A DNA stretch of 64,000 nucleotides from Gilliamella sp. wkB171 (lineage in GTDB: Bacteria > Pseudomonadota > Gammaproteobacteria > Enterobacterales > Orbaceae), in assembly GCF_001693755.1 (NCBI RefSeq), contig NZ_LYST01000051.1:43076-107075 (forward strand), given 5' to 3'. Below the pieces are notes generated by a model. That model was not told the origin of the DNA. It ran no database searches and saw nothing but the letters and a program-made list of their open reading frames with translations. The translations under genes were made by a program, and so were the position numbers. The stretch's first letter is position 1; the number at the start of each line of letters is the position of its first letter. Positions 16,911-27,624 of the stretch are shown here, in pieces.

Positions 16911-16930
16911 TACTGGTATAATATACAGTT
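16911..16930 (+). promoter_or_regulatory. LexA (SOS) box upstream of uvrA
   Basis: TACTG-N10-CAGTT with an AT-rich centre (CTG 16913-16915, CAG 16926-16928) matches the gammaproteobacterial LexA consensus CTGT-N8-ACAG except for one base. It lies 46 nt before the uvrA start, the expected place for SOS control. Confidence 0.8.
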
Positions 16931-16975
16931 AATTTTTTCCTAATTCGTCTAAAAACTCACTTTAAGAAGAGATCT

Positions 16976-19822
16976 ATGTCAATCAAAGATATCGATATTC
17001 GTGGTGCGCGAACGCACAATCTGAAAAATATCAATGTAATCATTCCTAGAGATAAGCTGGTTGTGATTACCGGACTTTCTGGTTCAGGAAAGTCGTCGTT
17101 AGCATTTGATACTTTATATGCAGAAGGGCAACGCCGTTATGTTGAATCGCTGTCGGCTTATGCTCGTCAGTTTTTATCGCTTATGGAAAAACCCGATGTG
17201 GATCATATTGAAGGATTATCACCTGCAATTTCGATTGAGCAAAAATCAACATCGCATAATCCGCGTTCGACTGTAGGTACTATTACTGAAATTTACGATT
17301 ATTTGCGATTATTGTTTGCCAGAATCGGTGAACCACGTTGTCCTAATCATAATTTACCTTTAGCTGCGCAAACGGTTTCGCAAATGGTTGATAGCATAAT
17401 GGCACTTCCTGCCGACAATCGTTATATGTTGCTTGCCCCCGTTGTTACTGAACGTAAAGGTGAATTTGTTAAACTGTTTGAACAGCTATCGGCAAGTGGT
17501 TATATTCGTGTTCGGGTTGATGGTGATGTGTATGATCTGTCTGATCCTCCAACACTCGAACTTCAGAAAAAACATACAATTGAAGTCGTTGTGGATCGTT
17601 TTCGTATTCGAGATGATCTAAAATTACGTTTGGCTGAATCTATTGAAACAGCACTTTCAATTACAAACGGTATTGTTAAAGTCGCCAATTTAGATGATCC
17701 GAAAGCCGAAGAACAGCTATATTCGGCTAATTTTGCTTGTCCAATCTGTGGTTATAGCATCTCTGAACTTGAGCCTCGATTATTTTCGTTTAATAATCCT
17801 GCGGGTGCTTGTCCTGAATGTGATGGCTTAGGGGTACAGCAATATTTTGATCCAAAACGTATTGTGCAAATGCACGAGGTTTCATTGGCTGCTGGCGCAA
17901 TTAAGGGATGGGATCGTCGTAATTTTTATTATTTTCAGATGTTAACATCACTAGCCGAGCACTATAAGTTTGATATTGACACTCCTTATGAAAAATTACC
18001 AGAAAAAATAAAAGATATTTTATTAAATGGTTCTGGTAATACCGAAATCCAATTTGTTTACACTAATGATCGTGGTGATGTAGTTAAACGTAAACATGTT
18101 TTTGAAGGGATTATTAATAATCTAACTCGTCGTTATAAAGAAACCGAATCGCAAACTATTCGTGAAGAGCTGGCTAAATATATTAGTAATCGTCCTTGCC
18201 CTAGCTGTGGTGGTTCTCGATTATGTACCACAGCACGGCATGTCTATGTTAATGATACTAATTTGCCAACGATTAGTGATTTAAGTACACAACAAGCCAA
18301 AGATTTTTTTGATAAGCTAACTTTAACTGGTCAACGTGCGCAAATCGCTGAAAAAATACTGAAAGAGATCAATGATCGTCTACAATTTTTAATTAATGTT
18401 GGATTAAATTATTTGACTTTGTCACGTTCGGCCGAAACGTTATCGGGTGGTGAGGCACAACGTATTCGATTAGCTAGTCAAATCGGTGCTGGATTGGTTG
18501 GCGTAATGTATGTTCTTGATGAACCGTCAATCGGTTTACATCAACGAGATAACACCCGTCTAATTGATACGTTAACCCATTTACGTGACCTAGGTAATAC
18601 CGTTATTGTCGTTGAACATGACGAAGAAGCCATTATGGCGGCCGATTATGTGATAGATATTGGCCCCGGTGCTGGCGTTCATGGTGGCGAAGTTGTTGCA
18701 CAAGGCACACCAAAACAGATTATGGCTTGTAAAAATTCATTAACCGGTCAATATCTATCTGGTAAAGAAAAAATTGAAATTCCTAAAAATCGGACTAAAG
18801 TCGATAAAAAACGGATACTTTCACTTATTGGTGCAACCGGTAATAATCTTAAAGATGTTACCTTAAATATTCCTGTTGGATTATTTACCTGTATTACTGG
18901 CGTGTCAGGTTCGGGTAAATCGACGTTGATTAATGATACTTTATATCCACTTGCGCAAAATGAGTTAAATGGTGCAGAAAAGAGTGAAATTGCACCTTAT
19001 AAAGCAATAAAAGGCCTTAACTATTTTGATAAAGTCATTGCGATTGATCAAAGCCCAATTGGTCGTACCCCCCGATCTAATCCTGCTACTTATACTGGAT
19101 TTTTTACTTCTATTCGTGAACTTTACGCAGGTGTACCTGAATCGCGTGCACGAGGATATAATCCAGGTCGATTTAGTTTCAATGTAAAAGGGGGGCGCTG
19201 TGAAGCTTGTCAAGGTGATGGCCTAATAAAAGTTGAAATGCACTTTTTGCCAGATATCTATGTGCCTTGTGATCAGTGTCATGGCGCGCGATATAATCGA
19301 GAAACATTAGAAATCAAATACAAAGGTAAGTCGATTAATGAAATTCTTAACATGACTGTTGAAGAAGGACGAGAATTTTTTGATGCGGTACCGATGATTT
19401 CACGCAAATTACAGACTTTAATTGATGTTGGTCTTGCTTATATTACCATTGGTCAGTCAGCAACAACATTATCAGGCGGTGAAGCGCAACGAGTAAAACT
19501 TGCAAAAGAGTTATCTAAGCGAGATACTGGTAGCACACTTTATATCCTAGATGAACCAACTACGGGTTTACACTTTGCAGATGTAAAACAATTGCTAGCT
19601 CAATTACATTCATTGAGGGATAAAGGCAACACCATTGTTGTTATTGAACATAATTTGGATGTTGTCAAAACTGCCGATTGGATTGTTGATTTAGGTCCTG
19701 AAGGCGGTAGTGGTGGCGGTCAAATAATTGCCGAAGGTACACCAGAAGATGTTGCTGAATCGAAAATATCTTATACTGGGCAATATTTAAAACCATTATT
19801 AGAAAAGCAAAAAAAGAGTTAA
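16976..19822 (+). CDS. uvrA: Excinuclease ABC subunit A UvrA
   Basis: Damage-recognition ATPase of nucleotide excision repair, loading UvrB at bulky lesions. The 948 residues carry both ABC cassettes: Walker [15 protein letters not shown] near residue 31 and [14 protein letters not shown] near residue 640, and signature motifs [12 protein letters not shown] and [12 protein letters not shown]. The zinc fingers are CPICG...CPEC near residue 255 and CEAC...CDQC near residue 740. SOS control is indicated by the LexA box. In E. coli ssb is the divergent neighbour; here that position holds the cyclase gene. Confidence 0.99.
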   Translation: MSIKDIDIRGARTHNLKNINVIIPRDKLVVITGLSGSGKSSLAFDTLYAEGQRRYVESLSAYARQFLSLMEKPDVDHIEGLSPAISIEQKSTSHNPRSTVGTITEIYDYLRLLFARIGEPRCPNHNLPLAAQTVSQMVDSIMALPADNRYMLLAPVVTERKGEFVKLFEQLSASGYIRVRVDGDVYDLSDPPTLELQKKHTIEVVVDRFRIRDDLKLRLAESIETALSITNGIVKVANLDDPKAEEQLYSANFACPICGYSISELEPRLFSFNNPAGACPECDGLGVQQYFDPKRIVQMHEVSLAAGAIKGWDRRNFYYFQMLTSLAEHYKFDIDTPYEKLPEKIKDILLNGSGNTEIQFVYTNDRGDVVKRKHVFEGIINNLTRRYKETESQTIREELAKYISNRPCPSCGGSRLCTTARHVYVNDTNLPTISDLSTQQAKDFFDKLTLTGQRAQIAEKILKEINDRLQFLINVGLNYLTLSRSAETLSGGEAQRIRLASQIGAGLVGVMYVLDEPSIGLHQRDNTRLIDTLTHLRDLGNTVIVVEHDEEAIMAADYVIDIGPGAGVHGGEVVAQGTPKQIMACKNSLTGQYLSGKEKIEIPKNRTKVDKKRILSLIGATGNNLKDVTLNIPVGLFTCITGVSGSGKSTLINDTLYPLAQNELNGAEKSEIAPYKAIKGLNYFDKVIAIDQSPIGRTPRSNPATYTGFFTSIRELYAGVPESRARGYNPGRFSFNVKGGRCEACQGDGLIKVEMHFLPDIYVPCDQCHGARYNRETLEIKYKGKSINEILNMTVEEGREFFDAVPMISRKLQTLIDVGLAYITIGQSATTLSGGEAQRVKLAKELSKRDTGSTLYILDEPTTGLHFADVKQLLAQLHSLRDKGNTIVVIEHNLDVVKTADWIVDLGPEGGSGGGQIIAEGTPEDVAESKISYTGQYLKPLLEKQKKS

Positions 19823-19891
19823 AGTTGTTTGTTAATAATTATATTAGGGATTAGTTTTTAGCTTAAGTATAATTTGTATTACTGACAATTT

Positions 19892-19927
19892 AATGCCGCA
19901 TCAAGCAGTTGATATGAATGCGGCATT
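19892..19927 (+). terminator. Hairpin terminator after uvrA
   Basis: A perfect 10-bp stem (AATGCCGCAT / ATGCGGCATT), 16-nt loop, followed by GCTTGTTTTT. It falls between uvrA and plsY. Confidence 0.6.
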
Positions 19928-19971
19928 GCTTGTTTTTACTTGGATTATTAAAAATTAAGAGGGATGGCATT

Positions 19972-20571
19972 TTGATAATACAAATTGTAACGATGATCAT
20001 TATTGCCTATTTATGTGGGTCACTATCAGGTGCGATGATTATTAGTCGTATTATGCGATTACAAAATCCCTCATTACATGGTTCTCATAATCCGGGGGCA
20101 ACAAATGTCCTGCGGATTAGTGGAAAATTGCCAGCAGTATTTGTTTTAGTTTTTGATATGCTAAAAGGCGCTATTCCTGTTTATATTGCTTATCGACTTG
20201 GTATTTCCCCTTTCTTTTTAGGCATAATTGGTATTGCTGCTTGTTTGGGTCATATTTTTCCTTGCTTTTTTCATTTTCGTGGGGGAAAGGGCGTGGCGAC
20301 AGCTTTGGGGATGATGGTCCCAATTGGGTTAGATTTTACCGGTTGTTTTATTTTAACTTGGCTTATTGTATTACTTATCACCGGTTATTCTTCTGTTGCT
20401 GCTATTGTTGGTTTTCTTTTAGCGCCATTTTATGTTTGGTTATTTAAACCTGAACTCACCTTGCCTGTTGCGATGCTTTCATGCCTAATTATTGTTCGGC
20501 ATAGCAGTAACATTGCCAGACTATTTAAAGGTGTTGAGCCTAAAAGTCTTTATCGTAAACATTTAAAATAG
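19972..20571 (+). CDS. plsY: Acyl-phosphate:glycerol-3-phosphate acyltransferase PlsY
   Basis: Inner-membrane enzyme making lysophosphatidate from acyl-phosphate and glycerol-3-phosphate. It has about five transmembrane helices and the conserved loops [12 protein letters not shown] near residue 37 and [14 protein letters not shown] near residue 100. The start is a TTG at 19972, chosen because GAGGGA lies 7 nt upstream and it gives 199 residues with the family's short N-terminus; a longer frame from 19918 overlaps the uvrA terminator. Confidence 0.93.
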   Translation: MIIQIVTMIIIAYLCGSLSGAMIISRIMRLQNPSLHGSHNPGATNVLRISGKLPAVFVLVFDMLKGAIPVYIAYRLGISPFFLGIIGIAACLGHIFPCFFHFRGGKGVATALGMMVPIGLDFTGCFILTWLIVLLITGYSSVAAIVGFLLAPFYVWLFKPELTLPVAMLSCLIIVRHSSNIARLFKGVEPKSLYRKHLK

Positions 20572-20783
20572 TTGAAAAACAGTATCAAATGTTTGTTAAT
20601 TTGTTCTGAATTTAACAACATTATGACTTATAAAATATAAATTAATAGAAAAATTGCTTACGCTTTTTTTGAATGAATTTGATTAATCGTTAATTAAATC
20701 AATAGAACATATCTTGTTTTATCAATAATAGAAACAAGGTATGATGAATATAAATAATAAATTGTTGGTTACTAAATTATTTT

Positions 20784-21389
20784 ATGCAAATTAGCCCATT
20801 ACTAGAATCATTTATGGAATCCTTGCGTTGCTTGCCAGGTGTAGGGCCAAAATCAGCACAACGAATGGCTTACCATTTATTACAACGCAATCGACAAGGT
20901 GGTATTAATTTAGCACATGTATTGCATGAAGCTATGATTAATATAGGCCATTGTAAGCAGTGTCGTACTTTTACTGAACAAGATATCTGTAATATTTGCG
21001 CTAATGTTCGTAGGCAAAGTAGTGGTCAGCTTTGTGTGGTTGAAACACCGGCTGATATCATTGCTATTGAACAAACGGGACAATATAGTGGACGCTATTT
21101 TGTCTTATTGGGTCATTTGTCACCGCTTGATGGTATTGGACCAACGGATATTGGTCTTGATTTGCTTAAACAAAGATTATCAACAGAGCAAATAAATGAA
21201 GTTATTTTAGCTACTAATCCGACTGTTGAAGGTGATGCTACAGCTAATTATATTGCGCAAATGTGCCTTGAATTTAATGTTATCGCTACGCGCATTGCTC
21301 ATGGCGTTCCGGTTGGTGGTGAACTTGAAATGGTTGATGGTACAACATTATCTCACTCATTTATTGGTCGTCAAAAAATAGAATTTTAA
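20784..21389 (+). CDS. recR: Recombination mediator RecR
   Basis: 201-residue ring-forming DNA clamp that works with RecO and RecF to load RecA on gapped DNA. It has an N-terminal helix-hairpin-helix ([20 protein letters not shown]), a four-cysteine zinc finger (CKQC...CNIC, residues about 57-72) and a Toprim domain ([12 protein letters not shown], then [13 protein letters not shown]). Length is the same as in E. coli. The usual dnaX-ybaB partners are not upstream here; recR appears to be on its own promoter. Confidence 0.98.
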   Translation: MQISPLLESFMESLRCLPGVGPKSAQRMAYHLLQRNRQGGINLAHVLHEAMINIGHCKQCRTFTEQDICNICANVRRQSSGQLCVVETPADIIAIEQTGQYSGRYFVLLGHLSPLDGIGPTDIGLDLLKQRLSTEQINEVILATNPTVEGDATANYIAQMCLEFNVIATRIAHGVPVGGELEMVDGTTLSHSFIGRQKIEF

Positions 21390-21480
21390 TCTTATTTATT
21401 TAGTAAGATTGTTTATCGTATAAAATTAACAATTGGATATTTACTCTAAGGTTAAATGGTATAAATACAAGAGGATAGAT

Positions 21481-22299
21481 ATGAAGTATAAAGCGGTTGC
21501 ATTTGATATGGATGGCACATTACTGGCGAGTAATCGCCTAATTTTACCGGAAACAGTTGACGTACTTAAAAAAATCAGTGATAAAGGTATAAAAGTTATT
21601 TTAGTTTCTGGTCGCCACCATTCTGTGATTTATCCTTATTATTATCAACTTAACTTATCAACGCCGGCTATTTGTTGCAACGGATCGTATCTTTATGATT
21701 TCGAAAATCATAAAACTTTAGCGGCTAAACCAATGACCAAAGATCAAGCTAACATACTTTTAAATCTAGTTAACCATTATGGTATCCATACTTTGATTTA
21801 CACTGATAAAATGATGACTTATGAAGTTTTAGACGATCATCTGGAAGGATTTTTTAAATGGGTTAATGCGCTACCAACTTTTTTACAGCCTGAGATCAAA
21901 AAGGTAGATAGTTTTGCAAAGGTGATTGAAGAGTCTAAAGCGATTTTCAAATTTGCAACAAGTAGTCATAATTTACCCGCATTGCAGCAATTTTCGCAAG
22001 CAGTGGATAAACTTGACCAGTTTTCGTGTGAATGGTCTTGGTCAAATCGTGCTGATGTTGCGATCAAAGGCAATACTAAAGGTAATGGACTTACTCATTG
22101 GGCACAACATGAGCAAATCGATTTAAACGAAATTGTTGCTTTTGGTGACAGTTATAATGACATCAGTATGTTAACGATTGCAGGATTGGGCATCGCGATG
22201 GGAAATGCTGATGATGAGGTTAAATCTCATGCAAATTATGCAATTGGTGATAATAATAGCCCAAGTATTGCAGCTGAATTGAAAAAACTCTTTTTATAA
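21481..22299 (+). CDS. ybhA: HAD-superfamily sugar/pyridoxal phosphatase YbhA
   Basis: 272-residue Cof-type HAD phosphatase. Motif I is FDMDGTLL near residue 8, motif II is the Ser in LVSGRHH near residue 41, the C2B cap domain follows, and motif IV is FGDSYNDISML near residue 222. Similarity along the length (TPAICCNGSYLYD, FSCEWSWSNRADVAIKG) points to E. coli YbhA, reported to dephosphorylate pyridoxal phosphate and sugar phosphates. GAGGA lies 6 nt before ATG 21481; extending to 21433 has no support. It is close to truC (21 nt), perhaps co-transcribed. Confidence 0.85.
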   Translation: MKYKAVAFDMDGTLLASNRLILPETVDVLKKISDKGIKVILVSGRHHSVIYPYYYQLNLSTPAICCNGSYLYDFENHKTLAAKPMTKDQANILLNLVNHYGIHTLIYTDKMMTYEVLDDHLEGFFKWVNALPTFLQPEIKKVDSFAKVIEESKAIFKFATSSHNLPALQQFSQAVDKLDQFSCEWSWSNRADVAIKGNTKGNGLTHWAQHEQIDLNEIVAFGDSYNDISMLTIAGLGIAMGNADDEVKSHANYAIGDNNSPSIAAELKKLFL

Positions 22300-22320
22300 A
22301 TTACTTGGTAAATATTGATT

Positions 22321-23028
22321 GTGTTCGAAATTCTTTATCAAGATAATGATTTAATTGCGATTAATAAGCCCTCAGGATGGTTGGTACATCGTAGCTGGTT
22401 AGACAAACAGCAAACTATTGTTGTTATGCAAACACTAAGGGATCAAATTGGACAGCATGTCTTTCCTATACATCGGTTAGATAGACCAACCTCTGGTGTA
22501 CTATTATTTGCATTATCAAGTGACGTTGCCCGTTTAATGTCAGAGCAATTTAACTCAAAACAAATTGAAAAAACTTATCATGCAATAGTTCGTGGTTATG
22601 TCGATGGTGAAGCAGTGATTTATTATCCATTAATTGAAGAGCTCGATAAAATTGCCGATAAGTTTGCTGATCGTAATAAACCTGCACAAGATGCAGTAAC
22701 TTTTTATCGAGCGATTAGTAAAATTGAGATACCTGTCAGTGTTGGGAAATTCAAAACAGCAAGATATAGCTTTGTAGAGTTAAAACCTAAGACCGGTCGA
22801 AAACATCAATTACGTCGTCACATGAAGCATATCTTTCATCCCATTTTAGGCGACAGCAAGCATGGCGATCTTCATCAAAATAGAGCTTTCACCGATTATT
22901 TTGGTATTAAACGATTAATGTTACATGCTAGTGGTTTAGCGCTCATTCATCCTATCACACAACAGCCGCTAGTGATTGAAGCTAAATTAGATCAAAGCTG
23001 GCAAAATATCCTACTTAATTTTAAATAG
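22321..23028 (+). CDS. truC: tRNA pseudouridine(65) synthase TruC
   Basis: RluA/RsuA-family enzyme isomerising U65 in tRNA-Ile and tRNA-Asp. The catalytic motif HRLDRPTSG (Asp near residue 52) and the KTGRKHQLRRHMKH motif are plain, and the N-terminus EILYQDNDLIAINKPSGW is as in E. coli TruC. The start is placed at GTG 22321, which aligns with the known N-terminus; a TTG at 22315 is the alternative. It lacks the C-terminal tail of about 25 residues present in E. coli. Confidence 0.93.
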   Translation: MFEILYQDNDLIAINKPSGWLVHRSWLDKQQTIVVMQTLRDQIGQHVFPIHRLDRPTSGVLLFALSSDVARLMSEQFNSKQIEKTYHAIVRGYVDGEAVIYYPLIEELDKIADKFADRNKPAQDAVTFYRAISKIEIPVSVGKFKTARYSFVELKPKTGRKHQLRRHMKHIFHPILGDSKHGDLHQNRAFTDYFGIKRLMLHASGLALIHPITQQPLVIEAKLDQSWQNILLNFK

Positions 23029-23100
23029 ATGATTGAGTATAGTGTTTATTTTTTCTCTTTGATTCATCTAGATAAATAAGATAGTATGTTACGAAAGTAT

Positions 23101-23129
23101 AAGCCATATTTATTATTGCAATATGGCTT
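23101..23129 (+). terminator. Hairpin after truC
   Basis: A perfect 10-bp stem (AAGCCATATT / AATATGGCTT) with a 9-nt loop but no clear T run. It may terminate or stabilise the truC message. Confidence 0.4.
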
Positions 23130-23174
23130 AATAGTTTAATACATTTTGAATGATCCCTGTAAGGAAATGAAACA

Positions 23175-23591
23175 ATGAAATTAGTAATGAAATTCTTTAG
23201 CGTCTTTTTACTTGCTCTTATAGTCTCTGCATGTTCTTCCGAAGAATCGCCAGAAAGAACGGCCGAGAATTGTGTTAAAGCTGTTTATAGCGGTGATTTA
23301 GACACTGTTATCAATCTAATGTATCTACCAGAAGACAAAACTAACAAAAATTTTGATATGAAAGAATTAGTTAAATCAAAAATGCAACAAGTAATAGGTA
23401 AAGCACAAAAATTGGCTCAAGAGCATGGTGGCGTTGATAAAGTTCAAGCTTCCCCTGCTGAATATATCAATGAAGATAAAACAATGGCAAAAGTTAAAAC
23501 CACTATCTTTTTCAAAGATAAAACGCAACAAGAGGGTGGTAGTGCAAGTTTAATCAAAATTGATGGTAAATGGTTGATGAATTTTAACTAG
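23175..23591 (+). CDS. Lipoprotein with DUF4878-like domain
   Basis: 138 residues with a lipoprotein signal peptide: Lys-containing start, hydrophobic LLALIV and lipobox VSAC, Cys at residue 20. The mature domain (TAENCVKAVYSGDLDTVINLM, then KVKTTIFFKDKTQQEG, ending GKWLMNFN) fits the small NTF2-like DUF4878 family. Ser follows the lipid Cys, so outer-membrane targeting is expected. AAGGA precedes the ATG. It is a single gene closed by a terminator. Function unknown. Confidence 0.7.
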   Translation: MKLVMKFFSVFLLALIVSACSSEESPERTAENCVKAVYSGDLDTVINLMYLPEDKTNKNFDMKELVKSKMQQVIGKAQKLAQEHGGVDKVQASPAEYINEDKTMAKVKTTIFFKDKTQQEGGSASLIKIDGKWLMNFN

Positions 23592-23633
23592 TTTAGCAAT
23601 ATTAAATAATCAATATTGTGATAATACAATAAG

Positions 23634-23662
23634 GAAAGGGTAAAGCGTATTTACCCTTTTTT
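23634..23662 (+). terminator. Terminator after the lipoprotein gene
   Basis: Stem AAAGGGTAAA / TTTACCCTTT with a 5-nt loop and T-rich tail, just upstream of the next gene's start. Confidence 0.8.
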
Positions 23663-23679
23663 ATTAGGAATCGATTTTG

Positions 23680-24291
23680 ATGAAATATATTCGCTTTTTT
23701 CCTATAATTTTTATCATATTGACGAAATTAGTTTTGGCCAATGTGCCGCTTGTTATTCCCGATTTAAATCGTCAATTTACTGCTTCAGTAAAAGTGGGCG
23801 ATTGGATCTTTAGAAAAGGGATTCAAGTTGATAGTCTTATTGTTAATCAGGTTAGTGGTGGGGATTTTTCACATATTGGTATGATAATATCCATCGAGCC
23901 TGAAGTTAAAATTATTCACGCAACAACAAGTGATGATATTAACTATCCAAACCAAGTCATTATTTCTAGTTTAGCCGAATTTATCACTCCAGAGTTTGCC
24001 GAAAAATATGCGGTAGCCAGACCTAATTTTTTGTCAGATCGACAAAAGCAGCAAATTGTTGAGGATATTTTAACGAAAAAGGGTGAGGAATTTGTATTAG
24101 CATCGCGTGATCACCCCCATTTGTACTGCACTACACTGCTTTTTGATTCCATTGTTAAAGTTCAACCTGATTTTAATCCAGAATGGACGTATTCACATGT
24201 TCCGTTATTAACTGGCATTTACTTATTTCCGAATGCGTTTGCTAATTATCCTAATATTACTTGGATCTATAAGTACCCTGAAGTCAATTAA
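23680..24291 (+). CDS. YiiX-like permuted papain-fold hydrolase, exported
   Basis: 203 residues with an N-terminal signal (hydrophobic IIFIILTKLVLA, cleavage near residue 20). The catalytic order is permuted: His in GGDFSHIGMII near residue 65, then Cys in HLYCTTLLFDS near residue 151. This is the NlpC/P60-like YiiX/YaeF group, periplasmic thiol hydrolases presumed to cut peptides or amide/ester bonds in the envelope. ATG 23680 is preferred over TTG 23677 because of the AGGA spacing. The substrate is unknown. Confidence 0.75.
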   Translation: MKYIRFFPIIFIILTKLVLANVPLVIPDLNRQFTASVKVGDWIFRKGIQVDSLIVNQVSGGDFSHIGMIISIEPEVKIIHATTSDDINYPNQVIISSLAEFITPEFAEKYAVARPNFLSDRQKQQIVEDILTKKGEEFVLASRDHPHLYCTTLLFDSIVKVQPDFNPEWTYSHVPLLTGIYLFPNAFANYPNITWIYKYPEVN

Positions 24292-24410
24292 AGTTTCTAG
24301 TCATAACTAAATTAAATAATGAACATTGTATAATAAATCAACATGCTTTGACGATATATTCAGCTTGAATTACACTGTGTAAAAAATCAATTGTTGATAG
24401 CAGATTTATT

Positions 24411-27400
24411 ATGATTCCTCGATTATCCATCTCGCCTCAAATAAATGAGGTAACACTTAACTATCTAATAGCGCTTAAAAATTCTGCTTATACAGGTGAT
24501 ATTGAACACAGCTATGCATCACGCCTTAGCATGGCGACAGATAATAGTATCTATCAATTGATGCCTCAAGCTATTTTATTTCCTCGTTCAACTGATGATG
24601 TACAATTACTAGCAAGTATAGCTCAACGTGATGAGTTTAAAACGATAAAATTTACCCCAAGGGGTGGAGGAACAGGCACCAACGGGCAGTCATTAAACAG
24701 TGGTATTGTTGTCGATCTGTCACGTTATATGAACCGAATTTTAGCGCTCAATATTGAAGAAGGTTGGGTGAGGGTTGAGGCTGGTGTCGTTAAGGATCAA
24801 TTAAATCAATACTTAAAAGCTTATCGCTATTTTTTTGCACCCGAACTTTCAACCAGTAATCGGGCAACCATTGGCGGGATGATTAATACCGATGCTTCAG
24901 GACAAGGTTCGATGATATATGGTAAAACATCTAATCATGTTTTGGCACTCAAAGCGGTATTAATTACTGGTGAATTACTTGAAACAGGCAAAAAAAATCT
25001 AACCGAAATCGAAAAATTAGCGCATGATTCTTCTATTTATCGTTCTGTTTTTGATTATTGCAAAAATAACCGTCAATTGATTTTAGATAAATTTCCTCAA
25101 TTAAATCGCTTTTTGACCGGTTATGATCTTAAACATGTTTTTAATGATAATTTGACTGAGTTTGATTTAACACGAATCATAACAGGTAGTGAAGGATCAT
25201 TAGCGTTTGTCACCGAAGCTAAATTAAATATTATTCCATTACCAAAATATCGATTTTTAATTAATATCAAATATGATTCATTTCAATCCGCGCTAAGTAA
25301 TGCTCCCTTTTTAGTCAAAGCAGACGCTTTATCTGTTGAAACAGTGGATTCAAAAGTTTTAGGTCTAGCCAAAGAAGATATTATTTGGCAATCCATTAAG
25401 GACCTAATTACAGAGGTCGATAATCATCAGATGCAAGGTATTAATATTGTTGAATTTGCTGGTAATGATTTTGATTCTGTCAAAGGGAAAATGGATAAGT
25501 TATGCCTGATTCTTGATCAACTTATGTTAGATCATTCAACAGGCATCATCGGCTATCAAACATGTCACGAACTTGGCGAAATTGAAAAAATTTATGCAAT
25601 GCGTAAAAAAGCAGTAGGTTTGCTTGGTAATGCTAAAGGGGCGCGTAAGCCGATTCCTTTTGTTGAAGATACATGTGTTCCTCCTGAGCACTTAGCCGAT
25701 TATATTCATGAATTTCGAGCATTACTTGATAGCCACAATTTAACATATGGTATGTTTGGACATGTCGATTCTGGGGTATTACATGTTAGACCCGCCTTAG
25801 ATATGTGTGATCCACAGCAAGAAAAGTTAGTAAAGCAAATTTCGGATCAAGTTGTGGCGCTGACGGCTAAGTATGGCGGTTTACTTTGGGGTGAGCACGG
25901 TAAAGGTTTTCGTAGCGAATATAGCCCAGCATTTTTTGGCGAAACGTTATATCATGGGCTTCGTATTATCAAAACAGCATTTGATCCTGATAATCGTCTC
26001 AATCCAGGTAAAATTTGTGTACCATTAAATAGTAATGACCCCATGATAAGTATTGAATCAGTCACGCGCGGTTTTTATGATCGACAAATTCCAGTTAATG
26101 TAAAACGCGTATTTCATGGTGCCACTGAATGCAATGGTAATGGTCTTTGCTTTAATTTCGATGTTAATAGTCCAATGTGCCCATCAATGAAATTGTCTCA
26201 AAACCGTATTTATTCACCGAAAGGGCGGGCAGCATTAGTGCGGGAATGGCTACGTTTGATGGTAGAATTGGGTGTTAAAGAAGATGAACTTAATACATTA
26301 TTACCCAAGGAACAGAGTCGTTTAGTCAGTTTTGCTAAAAAGCTTGTTTATACTTTACAGGCCAAATTTGGCCAATATGATTTTTCTCACGAGGTAAAAG
26401 ATTCGATGGCCCATTGTTTGTCATGCAAAGCATGCTCAACACAATGTCCGATTAAAATAGATGTACCTGATTTTAAGGCTCGGTTTTTACAACTTTACCA
26501 CACCCGTTATTTAAGACCAATGCGTGATTATTTAGTTGGTAATATTGAATCCTATTTACCAATAATGGCTCGTGCCCCACGTTTTTTTAATTTTTTTATG
26601 AAAATGTCGGTGACAGAATACCTGACTAATAAAACAGTTGGAATGGCAAGTTTACCAATGTTGTCTTTTCCAACATTAAAAAAACAGTTAATTGGGCATC
26701 CTAGCGCAAATGTTAAATTAGAATATTTACAGAATTTATCGGCGACTGAAAAAGCGCAATATGTATTAGTGGTGCAAGATCCCTTTACAACCTATTACGA
26801 TGCAAAAGTCGTATTTGATTTTGTGTGTTTGATTGAAAAATTAGGCTTCAAACCCGTTGTATTGCCTTTTGTCCCTAATGGTAAGGCTCAGCATATAAAA
26901 GGCTTTTTAAAACAATTTGCCAAAACTGCTCAAACTGCTTCTGATGTGTTATCGCAAATAGCGCAATTAAATATTCCAATGGTTGGCGTTGATCCTGCTT
27001 TAGTGCTTTGCTACCGTGATGAATATAAATTGATTTTACAAGATAAGTTAGGCGATTTTAGTGTTTTACTGTCACATGAGTGGCTGACGCATGTTTTAAC
27101 TAAGATTTCAAAACCTAATATCACAATCAGTAATGGTGATAAACAATGGTTTTTACTTGGTCACTGTAGCGAAACGACACAATTACCAGCAAGTAATCAA
27201 CAGTGGCAATATATTTTCAAGCAGTTTGGCGCACAATTACAACCTATTAGTGTTGGATGTTGTGGTATGGCAGGTACATATGGTCATGAAGTTAATAATT
27301 TGCACTCTTCGAAACAGTTGTATCAATTATCTTGGCAAAAAGCACTTGAAAAATATCCTAAACAATTTTGTTTAACAACGGGTTATTCTTGTCGCAGCCA

Positions 27401-27482
27401 AGTTAAGCGCTTTGATAACTATAGTTTAAAACACCCTGTGCAGGCATTATTGGAATTGGTTTCGTTTAATTGTTTAACTTAA
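24411..27482 (+). CDS. ydiJ: FAD/Fe-S oxidoreductase YdiJ (D-2-hydroxyglutarate dehydrogenase type)
   Basis: 1023 residues fusing a GlcD-like FAD domain with a GlpC-like iron-sulfur half. FAD binding is seen at TPRGGGTGTNGQSL near residue 83 and at GSEGSLAFVTEA near residue 260. The cluster motif CLSCKACSTQCP is near residue 675, and a CCG-type motif VGCCGMAGTYGHE is near residue 950. E. coli YdiJ shares the N-terminal LTMSTDNSIYQL-type segment and has been described as a D-2-hydroxyglutarate dehydrogenase. It is a single gene; oxidation probably feeds the quinone pool. Confidence 0.93.
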   Translation: MIPRLSISPQINEVTLNYLIALKNSAYTGDIEHSYASRLSMATDNSIYQLMPQAILFPRSTDDVQLLASIAQRDEFKTIKFTPRGGGTGTNGQSLNSGIVVDLSRYMNRILALNIEEGWVRVEAGVVKDQLNQYLKAYRYFFAPELSTSNRATIGGMINTDASGQGSMIYGKTSNHVLALKAVLITGELLETGKKNLTEIEKLAHDSSIYRSVFDYCKNNRQLILDKFPQLNRFLTGYDLKHVFNDNLTEFDLTRIITGSEGSLAFVTEAKLNIIPLPKYRFLINIKYDSFQSALSNAPFLVKADALSVETVDSKVLGLAKEDIIWQSIKDLITEVDNHQMQGINIVEFAGNDFDSVKGKMDKLCLILDQLMLDHSTGIIGYQTCHELGEIEKIYAMRKKAVGLLGNAKGARKPIPFVEDTCVPPEHLADYIHEFRALLDSHNLTYGMFGHVDSGVLHVRPALDMCDPQQEKLVKQISDQVVALTAKYGGLLWGEHGKGFRSEYSPAFFGETLYHGLRIIKTAFDPDNRLNPGKICVPLNSNDPMISIESVTRGFYDRQIPVNVKRVFHGATECNGNGLCFNFDVNSPMCPSMKLSQNRIYSPKGRAALVREWLRLMVELGVKEDELNTLLPKEQSRLVSFAKKLVYTLQAKFGQYDFSHEVKDSMAHCLSCKACSTQCPIKIDVPDFKARFLQLYHTRYLRPMRDYLVGNIESYLPIMARAPRFFNFFMKMSVTEYLTNKTVGMASLPMLSFPTLKKQLIGHPSANVKLEYLQNLSATEKAQYVLVVQDPFTTYYDAKVVFDFVCLIEKLGFKPVVLPFVPNGKAQHIKGFLKQFAKTAQTASDVLSQIAQLNIPMVGVDPALVLCYRDEYKLILQDKLGDFSVLLSHEWLTHVLTKISKPNITISNGDKQWFLLGHCSETTQLPASNQQWQYIFKQFGAQLQPISVGCCGMAGTYGHEVNNLHSSKQLYQLSWQKALEKYPKQFCLTTGYSCRSQVKRFDNYSLKHPVQALLELVSFNCLT

Positions 27483-27579
27483 TGTGTCATTGTCATGCTT
27501 TAGCATAACTAACTTCATTGATGAATGGTAAATTTAAGTGAGTAGGGCAATGCAAAATAGCCCTTAAATTAATTGTAAG

Positions 27580-27604
27580 AAGCGCAATAAAATTGCGCTT
27601 TTCT
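27580..27604 (+). terminator. Terminator after ydiJ
   Basis: AAGCGCAAT / ATTGCGCTT stem with a 3-nt loop followed by TTCT. It sits between ydiJ and the convergent phosphatase gene. Confidence 0.7.
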
Positions 27605-27624
27605 ATTGGTTATTTGTTAATGAA

